A stretch of 64,000 nucleotides of DNA from Przewalskia tangutica. Taxonomy: Eukaryota > Streptophyta > Magnoliopsida > Solanales > Solanaceae. Both the position numbers and the translations under genes were made by a program. This document shows, one piece after another, positions 23,561 to 35,497 of this stretch. How positions within the stretch are numbered: position 1 is the first letter of the stretch; the number at the start of each line of letters is the position of its first letter. Location of the stretch: the NCBI GenBank assembly GCA_029844215.1, contig CM056738.1:48744388-48808387 (forward strand), read 5' to 3'. The notes beneath the pieces were generated by a model, which was not told the DNA's origin, did not search any database, and worked only from the letters and a program-made list of their open reading frames with translations.

Positions 23561-24252
23561 TGTCACAACCCGAACCCGGGCCCGTGACTGGTGCCTTACC
23601 CCGGGCACCCTAGTGATACAACATCAGAGAAAACCAGCGGAAATAAAACTTAAACATGTAAATAGACATGGATTAAGATGAAAGAAAATAGGCCAACCAA
23701 AACGGTTGCCTTTCAACATATATATATATAAACATTTTGAGCGATTCTAATCCTTACAACCCCGCCACAAATTACAAATCTGCACTCTAAGATTTATCTG
23801 ACAACTATGACGGGACAGGCCGCCATACCCCGAATGTACAAGGACCTCTGCACTCAGGGTAACATACCAAAGATAAGCCTCCGAAGGGACGGAGCTTCCC
23901 AAGACGCTGAAATGAGATCCTAAACGCGGGGATCGACAGCCGGTGTACTTCTACCTGCGGCATGAACGCAGCCCCCCGAAGGAGGTCAGTACAACAAGTA
24001 CCAAGTATGTGAAACCGTAAAAATACTGTAAATGAAATCATAATAGTCTATATAAAGCAGGAGACATGTATGATAACCAAACTACAGTTCACAACATAAA
24101 AGCAGTTATGTCAAGTCAGGGGCTCACGCCCTCAAAGTCATCCCTCATGCCCGTGGAACTTCTTCCTCACTGCCGGCAGTCTAGGTACAAATCATGTGAT
24201 ACGTATAACATGTCTCGGCCCATCTTATGGACCCAGTATAGAAACGTGTGGG

Positions 24253-24363
24253 ATACATTCCCGGTTCATCCCATGAACCGGTAGTCGAGTGAAATACATT
24301 CCCGGATGAACCGGTAGTCGAGTGAAATACATTCCCGGTTCATCCCATGAACCGGTAGTCGAG
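24253..24363 (-). repeat. Tandem array with palindromic unit, 3 copies (E4 3' LTR)
   Basis: Three units of about 35-45 bp. Two contain CCGGTTCAT and ATGAACCGG as inverted arms around CCC; the middle one lacks the first arm. The 5' LTR has five units. Confidence 0.85.
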
Positions 24364-26317
24364 TAGAACACAGTACTTGCACAACAAGGCTATCACACGT
24401 AACATGGTCAAGTTTCATAACAACAAGCATAGGCAAGTTATCCACAACTCAAGGTACTTTCATTTTATGTCAAAGTCCGGATTTTAACCCTAAAGTACTA
24501 CGTACGTTAAATTCCTTTTAAGAGATTCATTCCTTTTCTAAAAGTCACCCGATACCCGTAGTATATAAAAATGTGTGACTTATATCTTTTAAGTAAACCA
24601 AAACAACTTTCATACTTTCCCTTTTAAGACCAAATTAAGGCAATACCATGCCTTCCTTTTGGACCAAAATACTTCTCTTTTAAAAGTCAAGTTACCACAT
24701 TAAAACAAATGATAAAACCCTTCTTTTGTTTTCATAAAGTCGTTATAACCAACTTCCCATAAAGTTGTTATAACACTTTATGTTTTAAACCATTTTAAGA
24801 CAACACAATGCCTTTCTTTTCCCTAAAAGTTCCGGTTGCCTAATTTCAATTACGCAAGTCTCTTTTTAGAAAAGTTTCATAGTTCAATGTCTTAATCTCT
24901 TTTTAAAACAATAGAGTAACATATGCCATAGGTGAGTAGGTTAATCTTGTTCATAATCAATATTATTAAGCAGCCATGATCTAGAAAATGTAATATCATT
25001 TTATCTTATCTTAGCTTCTATGCAGATGGAGGTTTCTACTGGTTTTAATAATACTTAATTATTCAATACATTTTCCTTTATTAACGCTGCAGTGGTTTAT
25101 CGATACACATTACGATTTCCAAATCGGAAACATTATTCCTATTAAAAACCAAGTACTCATTACTCACGAATGAGGTTTCACACAAAATCCATATTAATTC
25201 ATTTAAGTTAAGTCTCTTATCTTATAAGATCAAGTCTCTTAACTTCTAAAATCAGTAAACCATCTTCTTTACCTCTCTTAAGACGTTATACCTAACTCCC
25301 CATAAAACTAGTATAACTCTTTTTAAAACCTTTAAAACCAAGTGTTACTCTTTCAAAATGGTTTCTTAACAATTTTGAAATACTTCAAAATTCTTATTAT
25401 TCAAAGCTTAAGTCAAAAGACATTGCCGCATAACCACGTTCAATTAGCACACGTACGTCTACCGTACTATATATTATTCAGGCTTAAGTCAAAAGACATT
25501 GCCGTACTATATATATCTTCCTTTTAAAATATCATGCTCAAGAGTATAGGAAGAATCACATACCTCGCGACGATTATCGACTATAAGCAAAACGCTCCAC
25601 GGCTATAACCCGCTGCTTTGGTCACCTTCTAAGTAGCCCATGCTACTTGCGAACATTCAACCAATAAAGGTTATCACCTCAGTATATACGATCCTATGTA
25701 AATACAGTTGAACTTCTACTTATATTCTTCTCAAGTGATTTGATTCAATTCTTTTACGTAATATCCTTCTATTACGATTCAATTCTCTTCTATGAATCTT
25801 ATATTCATTACTATACTACTACGATGTAATTTCCAATTACACTAGAAGGATGAGAGTATTTACCTCGATGAGCCCAAAATTATCCAAGTAAAAAGTCGCT
25901 CCGAGCAACGTTTAGCTCTACTCAGAGTGCTCGATCCGCTCCAAACAACCCTTAGAAGTTCTACGCAACTTACTAAACACTTCAACCGACTATGAAGGTT
26001 TTCCTTAGGGTTTCGTTTAGTGGCTAAAGGAAAGTATAATAGTATTTTCAAGGCTTTTAGATAAAGGGTACTTTGGAAAGTACTACAAGGTATTTGGCTA
26101 AAGTATTTTGGGCACTATAACAATACTTGTAGAATACATTTCTACCAAGGGGGGGGGGGGTAGTATTTCGACTAGCACAACTAGGCTGGGGGGGGGGTTG
26201 CTCTCGGCTAGAGCTCTAAAAGGGCGGGGTGGTGGACGAAAACAACAAGAGGGAGAGGGAGGGATTTTTCAAGACTTAGACAATTTTTGGATGAATAAGT
26301 TCATCAACTTAGAGGGG

Positions 26318-26325
26318 TATTTATA
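26318..26325 (-). promoter_or_regulatory. TATA box of E4 3' LTR
   Basis: TATAAATA on the minus strand, about 430 bp from the LTR 5' end. Confidence 0.65.
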
Positions 26326-26752
26326 GGTCAAGAAATGGCCAACCAATGGCCAAGATCTATCCAAGTGTAAGGCAAGTGTAAGGTCAAGATGAAGCCATGT
26401 GTTTGTGGGTCCCACTTGCTCATCAACTACACAAAATATCCTACCTAACCCTTGACCACAATTTTTGCACAAAAAACGTGCCAACTATCCCCCGTTGGCC
26501 GTCCACTTCCTTCCAATGTGAGGTGACACTTTTCACCCTCCCGTTGGTCCAAAATGTTTCGTCTCTCGCAAAAATCCGCAAAAATTATTAATGACATAGC
26601 CGTAATTTTCCCTACGAAAGCTGTGGAAACGTTTCGTCGAAAAACGACTCTAATCGGGTGTTGTGTACAAATTTCGAAACTTGCCTAACTTAAGGCTCAA
26701 ATTTATATACGTACGCCCTCACGTACATACCCTGGAAATACGGGGTATAACA

Positions 26753-26787
26753 TTCTCCCCTCCTTAGAAACATTCGTCCCGAATGTT
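26753..26787 (-). other. E4 polypurine tract and inverted repeat
   Basis: A purine tract on the minus strand at 26753-26765 abuts the 3' LTR. AACATTCG/CGAATGTT arms at 26769-26776 and 26780-26787 enclose a 3-nt loop. Confidence 0.85.
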
Positions 26788-27250
26788 CCTTCTAAGCCTC
26801 AAAACAAACATGCGCCAGTATAGTCTTCACTACTATACTTACGAGAACAATCCTGCCACACCTGGCCACAGAAACACCGCGCAAATACTTACATCCAAGT
26901 CCACGAGGAAACACCTCTAACATCACAAACTTTTGTCACTTTGCCGCGAGGTTCTAGTGTCACTCGGCGACCCAACAAATGGTACGGATCGCATGCGATC
27001 CCCGAGGTCTAAAATATACATCCTTCGCCTTCTCCTTCACAAGAAATGATCATATCTATGCTCGCAATACATGCTCGCCTCTACCCTTACTCGTCGTACT
27101 CTTCTCGAACACTTGAACTCTTCTAGTATTCGTACCACACTTCAGTCAACGCTTCTGTTTCCAACCCTTGGAGTCACTACCTCCAAACTTGGTCATCTTA
27201 CTAACCTCGATTTCTTCTAGGGCCATTCTCGGCCTTCACGAACTGATTTT
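26788..27250 (-). mobile_element. E4 3' internal non-coding region
   Basis: I see no protein domain here. Parts align with the E5 sequence around 38240-38560, including the stretch ACCAAGTT..GAGTCA..AACAGAAGC and GTATAGTAGTGAAGACTA in element sense. The region may therefore be the decayed distal end of an ancestral pol and 3' untranslated region. Confidence 0.55.
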
Positions 27251-27497
27251 GGTCGAACATATCCACGAACTCATACGATGGTCATCTAAACTTGGGCCTA
27301 GCACCCTCGTGACCCTACCATCTGGCGGGACCACCTAACCTGACCCACCTTAATCAGACTACGGGTTGACCCGCAACACGTCCTCAACCCGACCCACAAT
27401 CGCGCTAAACCCTTGCTCCCCGATACGGAACAATTCTTACTAACTCACATCATGAAAGCTACCACTTCCATTTCACACTACCCATGGACTTATCACA
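27251..27497 (-). repeat. Shared segment replacing pol (E4 copy)
   Basis: About 247 bp that aligns along its length with 37221-37462 of E5 (opposite strand) and 47824-48066 of E7. No conserved reading frame is obvious. It lies between the gag end and the 3' end where autonomous elements have pol. Confidence 0.8.
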
Positions 27498-27749
27498 CAA
27501 ATATATCCCACGTATACTACGCACTCTGATAAAAGTCAAACATAAAATGAATCTTTTACTCAAGACGACCTTATCTGTAAGGTCTCAATCGTGAAATAAT
27601 CTAAGGTTCACACCTTCCATGCCCCATACTTACTCTTCCAACTAACCATGTTTTCTAACTCACAATATAACACAACGCTATCCGCATAGCACACAACAAT
27701 AAGATCATCATATCAAGCATGCAAAACTCTAGAGGTTAGGGATATACCG

Positions 27750-29001
27750 AACCTACCGCTCACTCTAATCATAGGCTCGCCTGCCAGGCATGCGTAGAAG
27801 GCGATGAACACGCATCGATCCGGTAGGCTGCGCCAAGCTGCCGGTACCTCTCCTATAAGCATAGTCTCTCGTCACATGGCCACGGCGGCGCAGTGAAACA
27901 AGCACCGATAAAAAGCGACATTCCCGGGATGATGTTTGCCACATCGTGCGGCTGAGGGACATGAATCCTGGCCGCTAGCACTCACGTATACCAGTGAACC
28001 GGAAGCCACGAGCTCGACCAGCTCGAATACCCGAACGTCACGAAGGCGCGGAGGACCACTCAGTCTTGGCGGAGGTACATAACTAACTTTTCTTGAGGCG
28101 GTCCGCCTCGAAAGTTACCAAAGGACCTGCCGTCTGGCCTCTTCGCGATCTCGGCCATTTCGCCGACCTCTCCGTGCCTCACATCCTAGTGCATGAGCTT
28201 GCATGCGGGCAATGTCCATGCCGGTGAAGAGCTACACCGTCAAGCCTGCGCAGTAATCATCTAGCCGGTGACGTAGCGGTGTACTCTGTCCTCCATATCA
28301 GCTACTACAGCGGGGACATACCGAGCTAACGAGTCGAACTCCACATTGTACTCTCTAACCGTCCGCCCGTCCTGCCTTAACGTCAAAAATCTGTCGGCCC
28401 GAGCCCTCCTCATCTGTGGAGGCAAGAAGTGTGCAAGAAATGCCTTTGAGAACTCGTCTCATATAGCTGGAAGTGCATTCTCTCCCCGGGACAGCTCCCA
28501 CGAATCAAACCAGTCGACTGCGGTATCACGCAGCCGATGCGAACCTAGGACCACTGACTCGGTATCCGATGCCTTGATCACTCTCATGACCCGCTGTAAC
28601 TGCCGGATGAACTCCTGCGGATCATCCTCGTGCCTCGACTGTAAAACTCGCGGGTTACACCTCGTAAAATCCCGTAGTCTCAAACCATGCGCTCGGGGTG
28701 AACTACGGGTGCTCGGGATCGAGGCTGCTGCATCCGGCCTATCTCATATCGGCCACGACCACGGCGATGGGGCCATCTCCTTGTACCCATCTCATCTGCT
28801 CCGGTGTGGGGTGAAGGCTCAGTATTGTAGTCTCGGCGACCACTGCCGCGGCTCTAAACTCTTTGGTCTTTGGCGGCGTCGCGAAACCGCCGTCGGGCAC
28901 TGCTCAGTCTTGGCCGGGCATGCGCCCTCGTACTCCTCAGATCTCACTAACAGCTCCTCGATTGCCTTGCCCATCGGGCTGGGTTGCTTTACGCGAGGCA
29001 T
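27750..29001 (-). pseudogene. gag: E4 gag, frameshifted
   Basis: Start at ATG 29001-28999 (MPRVKQPSPMGKAIEELLVRS). The capsid block is clear in 28459-28683: DDPQEFIRQLQRVMRVIKAS followed by DTAVDWFDSWELSRG. The region around 28250-28420 still carries the RYV..MEDRVHRY-type stretch in broken frames. The zinc knuckle survives as RRRGHVTRDY at about 27860-27900, having lost its cysteines through a 1-nt deletion and a Cys-to-Tyr change. Gag ends at the position of the gag/protease linker, with no pol after it. Confidence 0.82.
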
Positions 29002-29112
29002 AATCGTAAAGGAAAGGAATACGTCGAGAGGGTCCAACTTATCACACGCCTCTAAGGCACGATCTCGTAATGAGAAGAATGGAAACCAATCCTAAATGTC
29101 CTATAGCCTCAC

Positions 29113-29146
29113 GATTATAGATGTGGTGCACAACACACCGATAATC
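29113..29146 (-). ncRNA. E4 leader hairpin
   Basis: Element sense: GATTAT/ATAATC outer arms, one mismatch, GGTGTG/CACATC inner arms with one G-U pair, loop TTGTGCAC containing the palindrome GTGCAC. See the homologous hairpins of E1, E5, E6 and E7. Confidence 0.65.
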
Positions 29147-29191
29147 AAGACTTACTAGACACGGTCTGTAGACACTTTCCGAGGACTAATC

Positions 29192-29202
29192 GCTCGATAC
29201 CA
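29192..29202 (-). other. E4 primer-binding site (altered)
   Basis: GCTCGATACCA on the plus strand, the same one-base loss from GCTCTGATACCA as in E1. It lies 4 bp from the 5' LTR. Confidence 0.85.
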
Positions 29203-29873
29203 CTTTTGTCACAACCGAACCGCCCGTGGATCGTGTCTTACCGGGCACCCTAGTGATACAACATCGAGAAAACCAGAGGAAATAAAACTTAAACATGTAA
29301 GTAGACATGGATTAAAATGAAACAAAAAAGGCCAACCAAAACGGCTGCCTTTCAACATATATATATATAAACATTTTGAACAGTTACAATCCTTACAACC
29401 ACGCCTGGCAATTACTCTGCACTCTAAGATTTATACAACAACTATGACGGGACGGGGCCCGCCATACCCCGAATGTACAAGGACCTACGCACTGGGTAAC
29501 ATACAAAGATAAGCCTCAAGGGCGGAGCTTCCCAAGACGCCAAATGAGATCCTAACGCGGGGATCGGCGGTAGGTGTACTTCTACTGCGGCATGAGCGGC
29601 CCGAAGGAGGTCGACAACAAGTACCAAGTATGTGAAACCGTAAAAATCAGTAAATGAAATCATAATAGTCTATATAAAGCGAGAGACATGTATGATAACC
29701 AAACTACGATTCACAACATAAAAGCGATTATGTCAAGTCGTGGCTCACGCCTCGGTCATCCTCATGCGTGGAACTTCTTCCGCCACTGGCGGTCTAGGTA
29801 CACATCATGTGATACATATAACATGTCTCGGCCCATCTTATGGACCCGATAGAAAGCGTGTGGGATACATTCG

Positions 29874-30032
29874 GTTCATCCCATGAACCGTAGTCGAGTG
29901 AAATACATTCCGGATGAACCGTAGTCGAGTGAAATACATTCGGATGAACCGATAGTCGAGTGAAATACATTCCGGATGAACCGTAGTCGAGTGAAATACA
30001 TTCGGTTCATCCTATGAACCGTAGTCGAGTAG
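29874..30032 (-). repeat. Tandem array with palindromic unit, 5 copies (E4 5' LTR)
   Basis: Five units ending in GTAGTCGAGT. The first and last have the CGGTTCAT/ATGAACCG inverted arms and the middle three lack the first arm. Two units more than in the 3' LTR. Confidence 0.85.
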
Positions 30033-31972
30033 AACACGATGCTTGCACAACAAGGCTATCACACGTAACATGGTCAAGTTTCATAACAACAAGCATAGGC
30101 AAGTTATACACAACTCAAGTACTTTCATTTTATGTCAAAGTCCGATTTTAACCCTAAAGTACTACGTCGTTAAATTCCTTTTAAGAGATTCATTCCTTTT
30201 CTAAAAGTCACCCGATACGTAGTATATAAAAATGTGTGACTTATATCTTTTAAGTAAACCAAAACAACTTTCATACTTTCCTTTTAAGACCAAATTAAGG
30301 CAATACCATGCCTTCCTTTTGGACCAAAATACTTCTCTTTTAAAAGTCAAGTTACCACATTAAAACAAATGATAAAACCCTTCTTTGTTTTCATAAAGTC
30401 GTTATAACCAACTTCCCATAAAGTCATTTATAACACTTTATGTTTTAAACCATTTTAAGACAACACAATGCCTTTCTTTTCCCTAAAAGTTCGGTTTGCC
30501 TAATTTCAATTACGCAAGTCTCTTTTTAGAAAAGTTTCATAGTTCAATGTCTTAATCTCTTTTTAAAACAATAGAGTAACATATGCCATAGGTGAGTAGG
30601 TTAATCTTGTTCATAATCAATCTTATTAAGCAGCCATGATCTAGAAAATGTAATATCATTTTGTCTTATCTTAGCTTATGCAGATGGAGGTTTCTACCGG
30701 TTTTAATAATACTTAATTATTCAATACATTTTCCTTTATTAACGCAGGTGGTTTATCGATACACATTCGATTTCAAATCGGAAACATTATTCCTTTTAAA
30801 AACCAAGTACTCATTACTAACGAATGAGGTTTCACACAAAATCCATATTAATTCATTTAAGTTAAGTCTCTTATCTTATAAGATCAAGTCTCTTAACTTC
30901 TAAAATCAGTAAACCATCTTCTTTACCTCTCTTAAGACGTTATACCTAACTCCCCATAAAGCTAGTATAACTCTTTTTAAAACCTTTAAAACCAAGTGTT
31001 ACTCTTCTTTCAAAATGGTTTCTTAACAATTTTGAAATACTTCAAAATTCTTATTATTCAAAGCTTAAGTCAAAAGACATTGCCGTACAACCACGCTCAA
31101 TTAGCACACGACGTCACCGTACTATATATTATTCGTGCTTAAGTCAAAAGACATTGTCGCACTATATATATCTTCCTTTAAAATATCATGCTCAAGAGTA
31201 TAGGAAGAATCACATACCTCGCGACGATTATCGACTATAAGCAAAACGCTCACGGTTATAACCGCTAGCCTTTGGTCCACCTTCTAAGTAGCCCATGCTA
31301 CTTGCGTAACATTCAACCAATAAAGGTTATCGATCAGATATACATCCTATGTAAGTGAATGAACTTCTACTTATATTCTTCTGAAGTGATTTCAGTTCAA
31401 GTCTTTTCTGTAATATCCTTCTATTACAGTTCAATTCTCTTCTATGAGTCTTATATTCATTACTATACTACTACAGTATGTAATTTCCAATTACAATAGA
31501 AGGACAGTAGTATTTACCTCGATGAGCCCAAAATTATCCAAGTAAAAAGTCGCTCCTGAGCAACGTTTAGCTCCTACTCCGAGTGCTCCAATCCGCTCCA
31601 AACAACCCTTAGAAGTTCTACGCAACTTCTACTAAACACTTCAACCGACTATGAAGGTTTTCCTTAGGGTTTCGTTTAGTGGCTAAAGGAAAGTATAATA
31701 GTATTTTCCGGGCTTTTCGTATAAAGGGTAATTTGGAAAGTACTACAAGGTATTTGGCTAAAGTATTTTGTTCATTATAACAATACTTGTAGAATACATT
31801 TCTACCAAGGGGGGGGTAGTATTTCGACTAGCACAACTAGGCTAGGGGGGGGGTTGCTCTCGGCTAGAGCTCTCAAAGGGAGGGGGTGGTGGGCTAAAAC
31901 AACAAGAGGGAGAGGAGGGATTTTCAAGACTTAGACAATTTTTGGATGAATAAGTTCATCAACTTAGAGGGG

Positions 31973-31980
31973 TATTTATA
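31973..31980 (-). promoter_or_regulatory. TATA box of E4 5' LTR
   Basis: TATAAATA on the minus strand, about 430 bp from the LTR 5' end. It is the presumed promoter of E4. Confidence 0.68.
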
Positions 31981-32409
31981 GGTCAAGAAATGGCCAACCA
32001 ATGGCCAAGATCTATCCAAGTGTAAGGCAAGTGTAAGGTCAAGATGAAGCCATGTGTTTGTGGGTCCCACTTGCTCATCAACTACACAAAATATCCTACC
32101 TAACCCTTGACCACAATTTTTGCACAAAAAAACGTGCCAACAATTCCCCTTTGGCCGTCCACTTCCTTCCAATGTGAGGGTGACACATGTCACCCTCCCG
32201 TTGGTCCAAAATGTTTCGTCTCTCGGAAAAATCTGCAAAAATTATTAATGACATAGCCGTAATTTTCCCTACGAAAGCTGTGGAAACGTTTCGTCGAAAA
32301 ACGACTCTAATCGGGTGTTGTGTACAAATTTCGAAACTTGCCTAACTTAAGGCTCAAATTTATATACGTACGCCCTCACGTACATACCCTGGAAATACGG
32401 GGTATAACA

Positions 32410-35294
32410 CCCGCGGGAGGAATTTACGGTTTTGTGGAGCCCACTTTATTTTCGAATTTTTGGCATTGCGGATATTTTCGGAAGATGAAATATTTTGGAC
32501 GAGTAGGGGGGCGACACATGTCACCCCCATGTGGCCATGTGGCCGAATTGTTGATGGACACGTGGCCTTGGACGGTTGGTGAGGGGGCAAGTGGCAAGCC
32601 ACTTGTCCCATTTTTGTGGTGAACAAATGGTTGACTAACTACCCACACACATGTACCCAATCCTCCCCATACACTTGCTTAAATCCTAGCCATTGATTTC
32701 TCTATAAATACCCCTTGTGTGCAAGACTTATTCTTCATCCACTTAAGAGTTTCCAAGGCAAAAATTCTCCCTCCCCTTAGTGAGTTCTCGTCCAACACCC
32801 CACCTTGAGTAGAATTCTTCAAGTGTTGTTATAATCCCATATACCTTAGCCAAAAAAATCCCTTGTAGTATTTCAAGTTATCTTTATACTAAGAGCCCGG
32901 AAAAATACTACTTTATTCCAATAGTCGCAAATGAAGCCCTAGAAAAATCTTCATAGCTTAGATGAAGTGTTAAGAGAAGTTGTTTAGAAACTTCTAAGGG
33001 TTGCTTGGAGCGGGTTGGAGCGTAAGGAATTGGAGCTAAACGTTGCTCAGGATCGACTTATAAATCTTGGATAATTTTGGGCTTATCGAGGTAATGATCT
33101 TTATCCCCCTATGGTAATTGGAAATTACTTGTTGTAGTAGTTAATAATTGAGTAGAAGATATATTGGAAGGATGATTAAAAAGAATTGAATTGTATTTAC
33201 ATTGGACTGTATTTACAGTAGACTTGTAGTATTATTGTGGGGCAGTGTTGTACACGTCCGGTTAGACGTGTAACCCCCTCCTAGGAGTTGTTGGCTTGGT
33301 AGCGGGCCTTGATAGGGGAGGAGATTTATGTGGTTGTGGGGGGGGAGGTGCTGCCGAATTTTTCGTAGAATATGGAACCTTGTTCTTAGAAATGTTCTAC
33401 GAAGAGATCTAGAAGTTAATAGATGTTTTATGACCCCTATAGGTTGAAGTACTACGAGTAGCGTATTCTACTTGAAGGGTGGAAAAGGCGAGCAAGGTTA
33501 GAGTACTTTGGAGCGTTTTGCTAATTGTCGATAATCGTCGCGAGGTATGTGAACCTCTTCCTATCCTTTCTAGCATGATTATTGTGAAATATATATAGTG
33601 CGGTAGACGCACGTGTGTTTAAAGGAAATTGATTTTCCTTTTGTGTCCTTGACTTGAATTATGTTAAAAAGTGGTAAAACCTCATTCATGAGAAATGGGT
33701 GTGTGGTCTTTTAAAGAATAAAGTTATCTTGGTTTCGAAAATAAGAATAGTTGTCCTTGGTTGGTTTAAAACATAAAGTGTTATAATAGCTTTATGGGAA
33801 GTTATTTATAATGACTTTATGAAAACAAAAGAATGGTTTTATCATTGGATTTAAAATGATAACTTGACATTTTAAAGGTTGGAAGTTGGTTTCCTTAAAA
33901 GATATGATTTAAAGATTAAGAAACTGATTTTTTGAAAGTAAAGAGACTTGATTTTTTGAAAGTAAAGAGACTTGATTTTGGGAAAGGAGAAGTAACTTGA
34001 TTTAAAGGTATAGGTTACTTGTTTTTAAAAGAGTAAGACACTTGGTTTAAAAAGTATATTGCTACTTGACTTTAAAAAAGGAAAAAGTGTCTTTGTTTTA
34101 AAGGAAGGCATGGTTTTGTCTTAATATGCTTTTGTCTTAAGATTGGTTTAAAAAGAAGGTATGGAAATTGTTTTGGTTTACTTAAAAGATAGTTACTCTA
34201 TTTCGATACTACGAGTATCGTGTGACTTTTGTGTGAGTAACTTGACTATGTTGGCTTGTGATAGCCTTGTAATACTTTCTTGTTGGTTTGATAAGTAAAC
34301 ATGTTATGATGCTACGTGTGTTAGTGTCTTGTGATGTTTGTGTAAGGGGGTTATTCTTGTTGTGCTTACGTGGTTAAACGATAAACCCGTTGTACTGCTA
34401 TATATATCACATACCCCCCTGACTTGTTATGATGCCGAGGACTTGCCACCCTCGATGCGAGGAATACCTCATGCGGGTCCATGTGACCTACGCGAGTCGC
34501 GGAGTTCCAGGATTGGTCACTCCGTGTGTTACGCCGACGCGAGGATACCTCACGCGTCCATAGGACTACGCAGACTTCGGGTCCAGACGATGCCGCGTTA
34601 GCTACCCCGATGCGAGAATACCTCACGCGCCTATGCGGGCCTATGCGATCGCGGAGTTCCAGGATTAGGCTCGCATAATGATACTATGGGCGATTAGCCT
34701 TGCTTCGATCATTAGCGCCTAGAAAAGACCGCCACGTTATATCTATTTTGCTCTTGTTTATGATGTGGCACTATGCGGTTAAATCGTTGTTCGTGACGTA
34801 TTTGTAATTGGTTTTAAAATGTTATGATTTTATTTCAAGATTTTTACGCTTCACATACTGTACTTGCAGATCGACCTCCTTCGGGCCGTTCATGCCGCAG
34901 GTAGAGGTACACCAGTTGTTGATCCTCGCTCATAGGATCACAGTTCAGCGTTTTGGAAAGCTCTGTTTCTCCGGAGGCTTATCTTTGGTATAGTCCCCTG
35001 TCGTTGTAGTACTTACATTCAGGGGTGTGGCGGGGCCCTGTCCCGTCGTTGTTGTTATAGCATTCTTAGAGGTATGTAGTCCTGTTGTGGGCAGGGTTTG
35101 TAAAAGGGATGTAACTGTTCAGGTTTAATCTTTTTAAATATATGCAGGAAGGTGACCGTTTGGTTAGCCTATTTTTCTTATTGTATATCTTGTTTCATGT
35201 GTAAGTTTTTATTTCCGCTGATTTTCTCTGATGTTGTATCACTAGGGTGCCCGGGGTAAGACACCAGTCACGGGCCCGGGGTCGGGTCGTGACA
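32410..35294 (+). repeat. E5 5' LTR, segment 2
   Basis: Continuation of the E5 5' LTR after E4, from the second CCCGC copy to GGGTCGTGACA. TATA box at 32703-32710, dyad at 33771-33821, GC-rich cassette at about 34430-34690. The total 5' LTR is about 3.11 kb. Confidence 0.93.
32703..32710 (+). promoter_or_regulatory. TATA box of E5 5' LTR
   Basis: TATAAATA followed by CCCC, about 515 bp into the LTR once E4 is disregarded. E4 separates it from the first 228 bp of U3. Confidence 0.68.
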
Positions 35295-35298
35295 AAAG

Positions 35299-35310
35299 TG
35301 GTATCAGAGC
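35299..35310 (+). other. E5 primer-binding site
   Basis: TGGTATCAGAGC, complementary to the 3' end of plant initiator tRNA-Met, 4 bp after the LTR end. It is intact and would prime minus-strand cDNA synthesis. Confidence 0.95.
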
Positions 35311-35356
35311 AGTTAATCCTCGGAAAGTGTCTACAGACCGTATCTAGTAGAGTCTT

Positions 35357-35390
35357 GATTATCGGCGTGTCAGGCACCACACCTATAATC
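35357..35390 (+). ncRNA. E5 leader hairpin
   Basis: GATTAT/ATAATC outer arms and GGCGTG/CACACC inner arms (one C-A mismatch), loop TCAGGCAC. The stem is kept but the loop palindrome is degraded. Confidence 0.6.
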
Positions 35391-35497
35391 GTGAGGTCGC
35401 ATGATATTTAGGATTGGTTTCATTCTTCTCACTCTAAGATCGTGCCTTAGAGTTGTGTTATAAGTTGGACTCCTGCGCGTATTCGCTTGTGCTAGTT

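Larger units (their letters stand above)
23561..26752 (-). repeat. E4 3' LTR
   Basis: 3192 bp. TATA box at 26318-26325, G-runs at about 26149-26240, dyad at 24733-24782 with a partial second copy at about 25287-25321, CCGGTTCAT tandem array at about 24253-24363. Confidence 0.93.
23561..32409 (-). mobile_element. E4: complete gag-only element, minus strand
   Basis: 8849 bp with 3' LTR 23561-26752, a 2454-bp internal region, 5' LTR 29207-32409, and a perfect TSD CCCGC (23556-23560 and 32410-32414). The internal region encodes only a damaged gag. There is no recognisable protease, RT, RNaseH or integrase. It therefore resembles terminal-repeat-with-gag (TR-GAG) elements, which need enzymes from a partner. 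It is inserted antisense in the E5 5' LTR. Confidence 0.93.
29207..32409 (-). repeat. E4 5' LTR
   Basis: 3203 bp ending GGGGTATAACA before TSD CCCGC. TATA box at 31973-31980, dyad at 30392-30442, five-unit tandem array at about 29874-30032. It differs from the 3' LTR mainly by small changes at CAG/CTG and C-runs and by array copy number. Confidence 0.93.

Noticed and set aside
24253..24363. Regular repeats that could suggest a CRISPR array
   Set aside because: They lie in an LTR of a plant retrotransposon, have no unique spacers, and the units abut directly. The same holds for 58381-58620 and 42640-42900.
28346..29095. The longest open frame in the window, 249 residues, plus strand
   Set aside because: It is antisense to E4 gag, whose domains are clear on the minus strand. 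No known domain is seen in the plus-strand frame.
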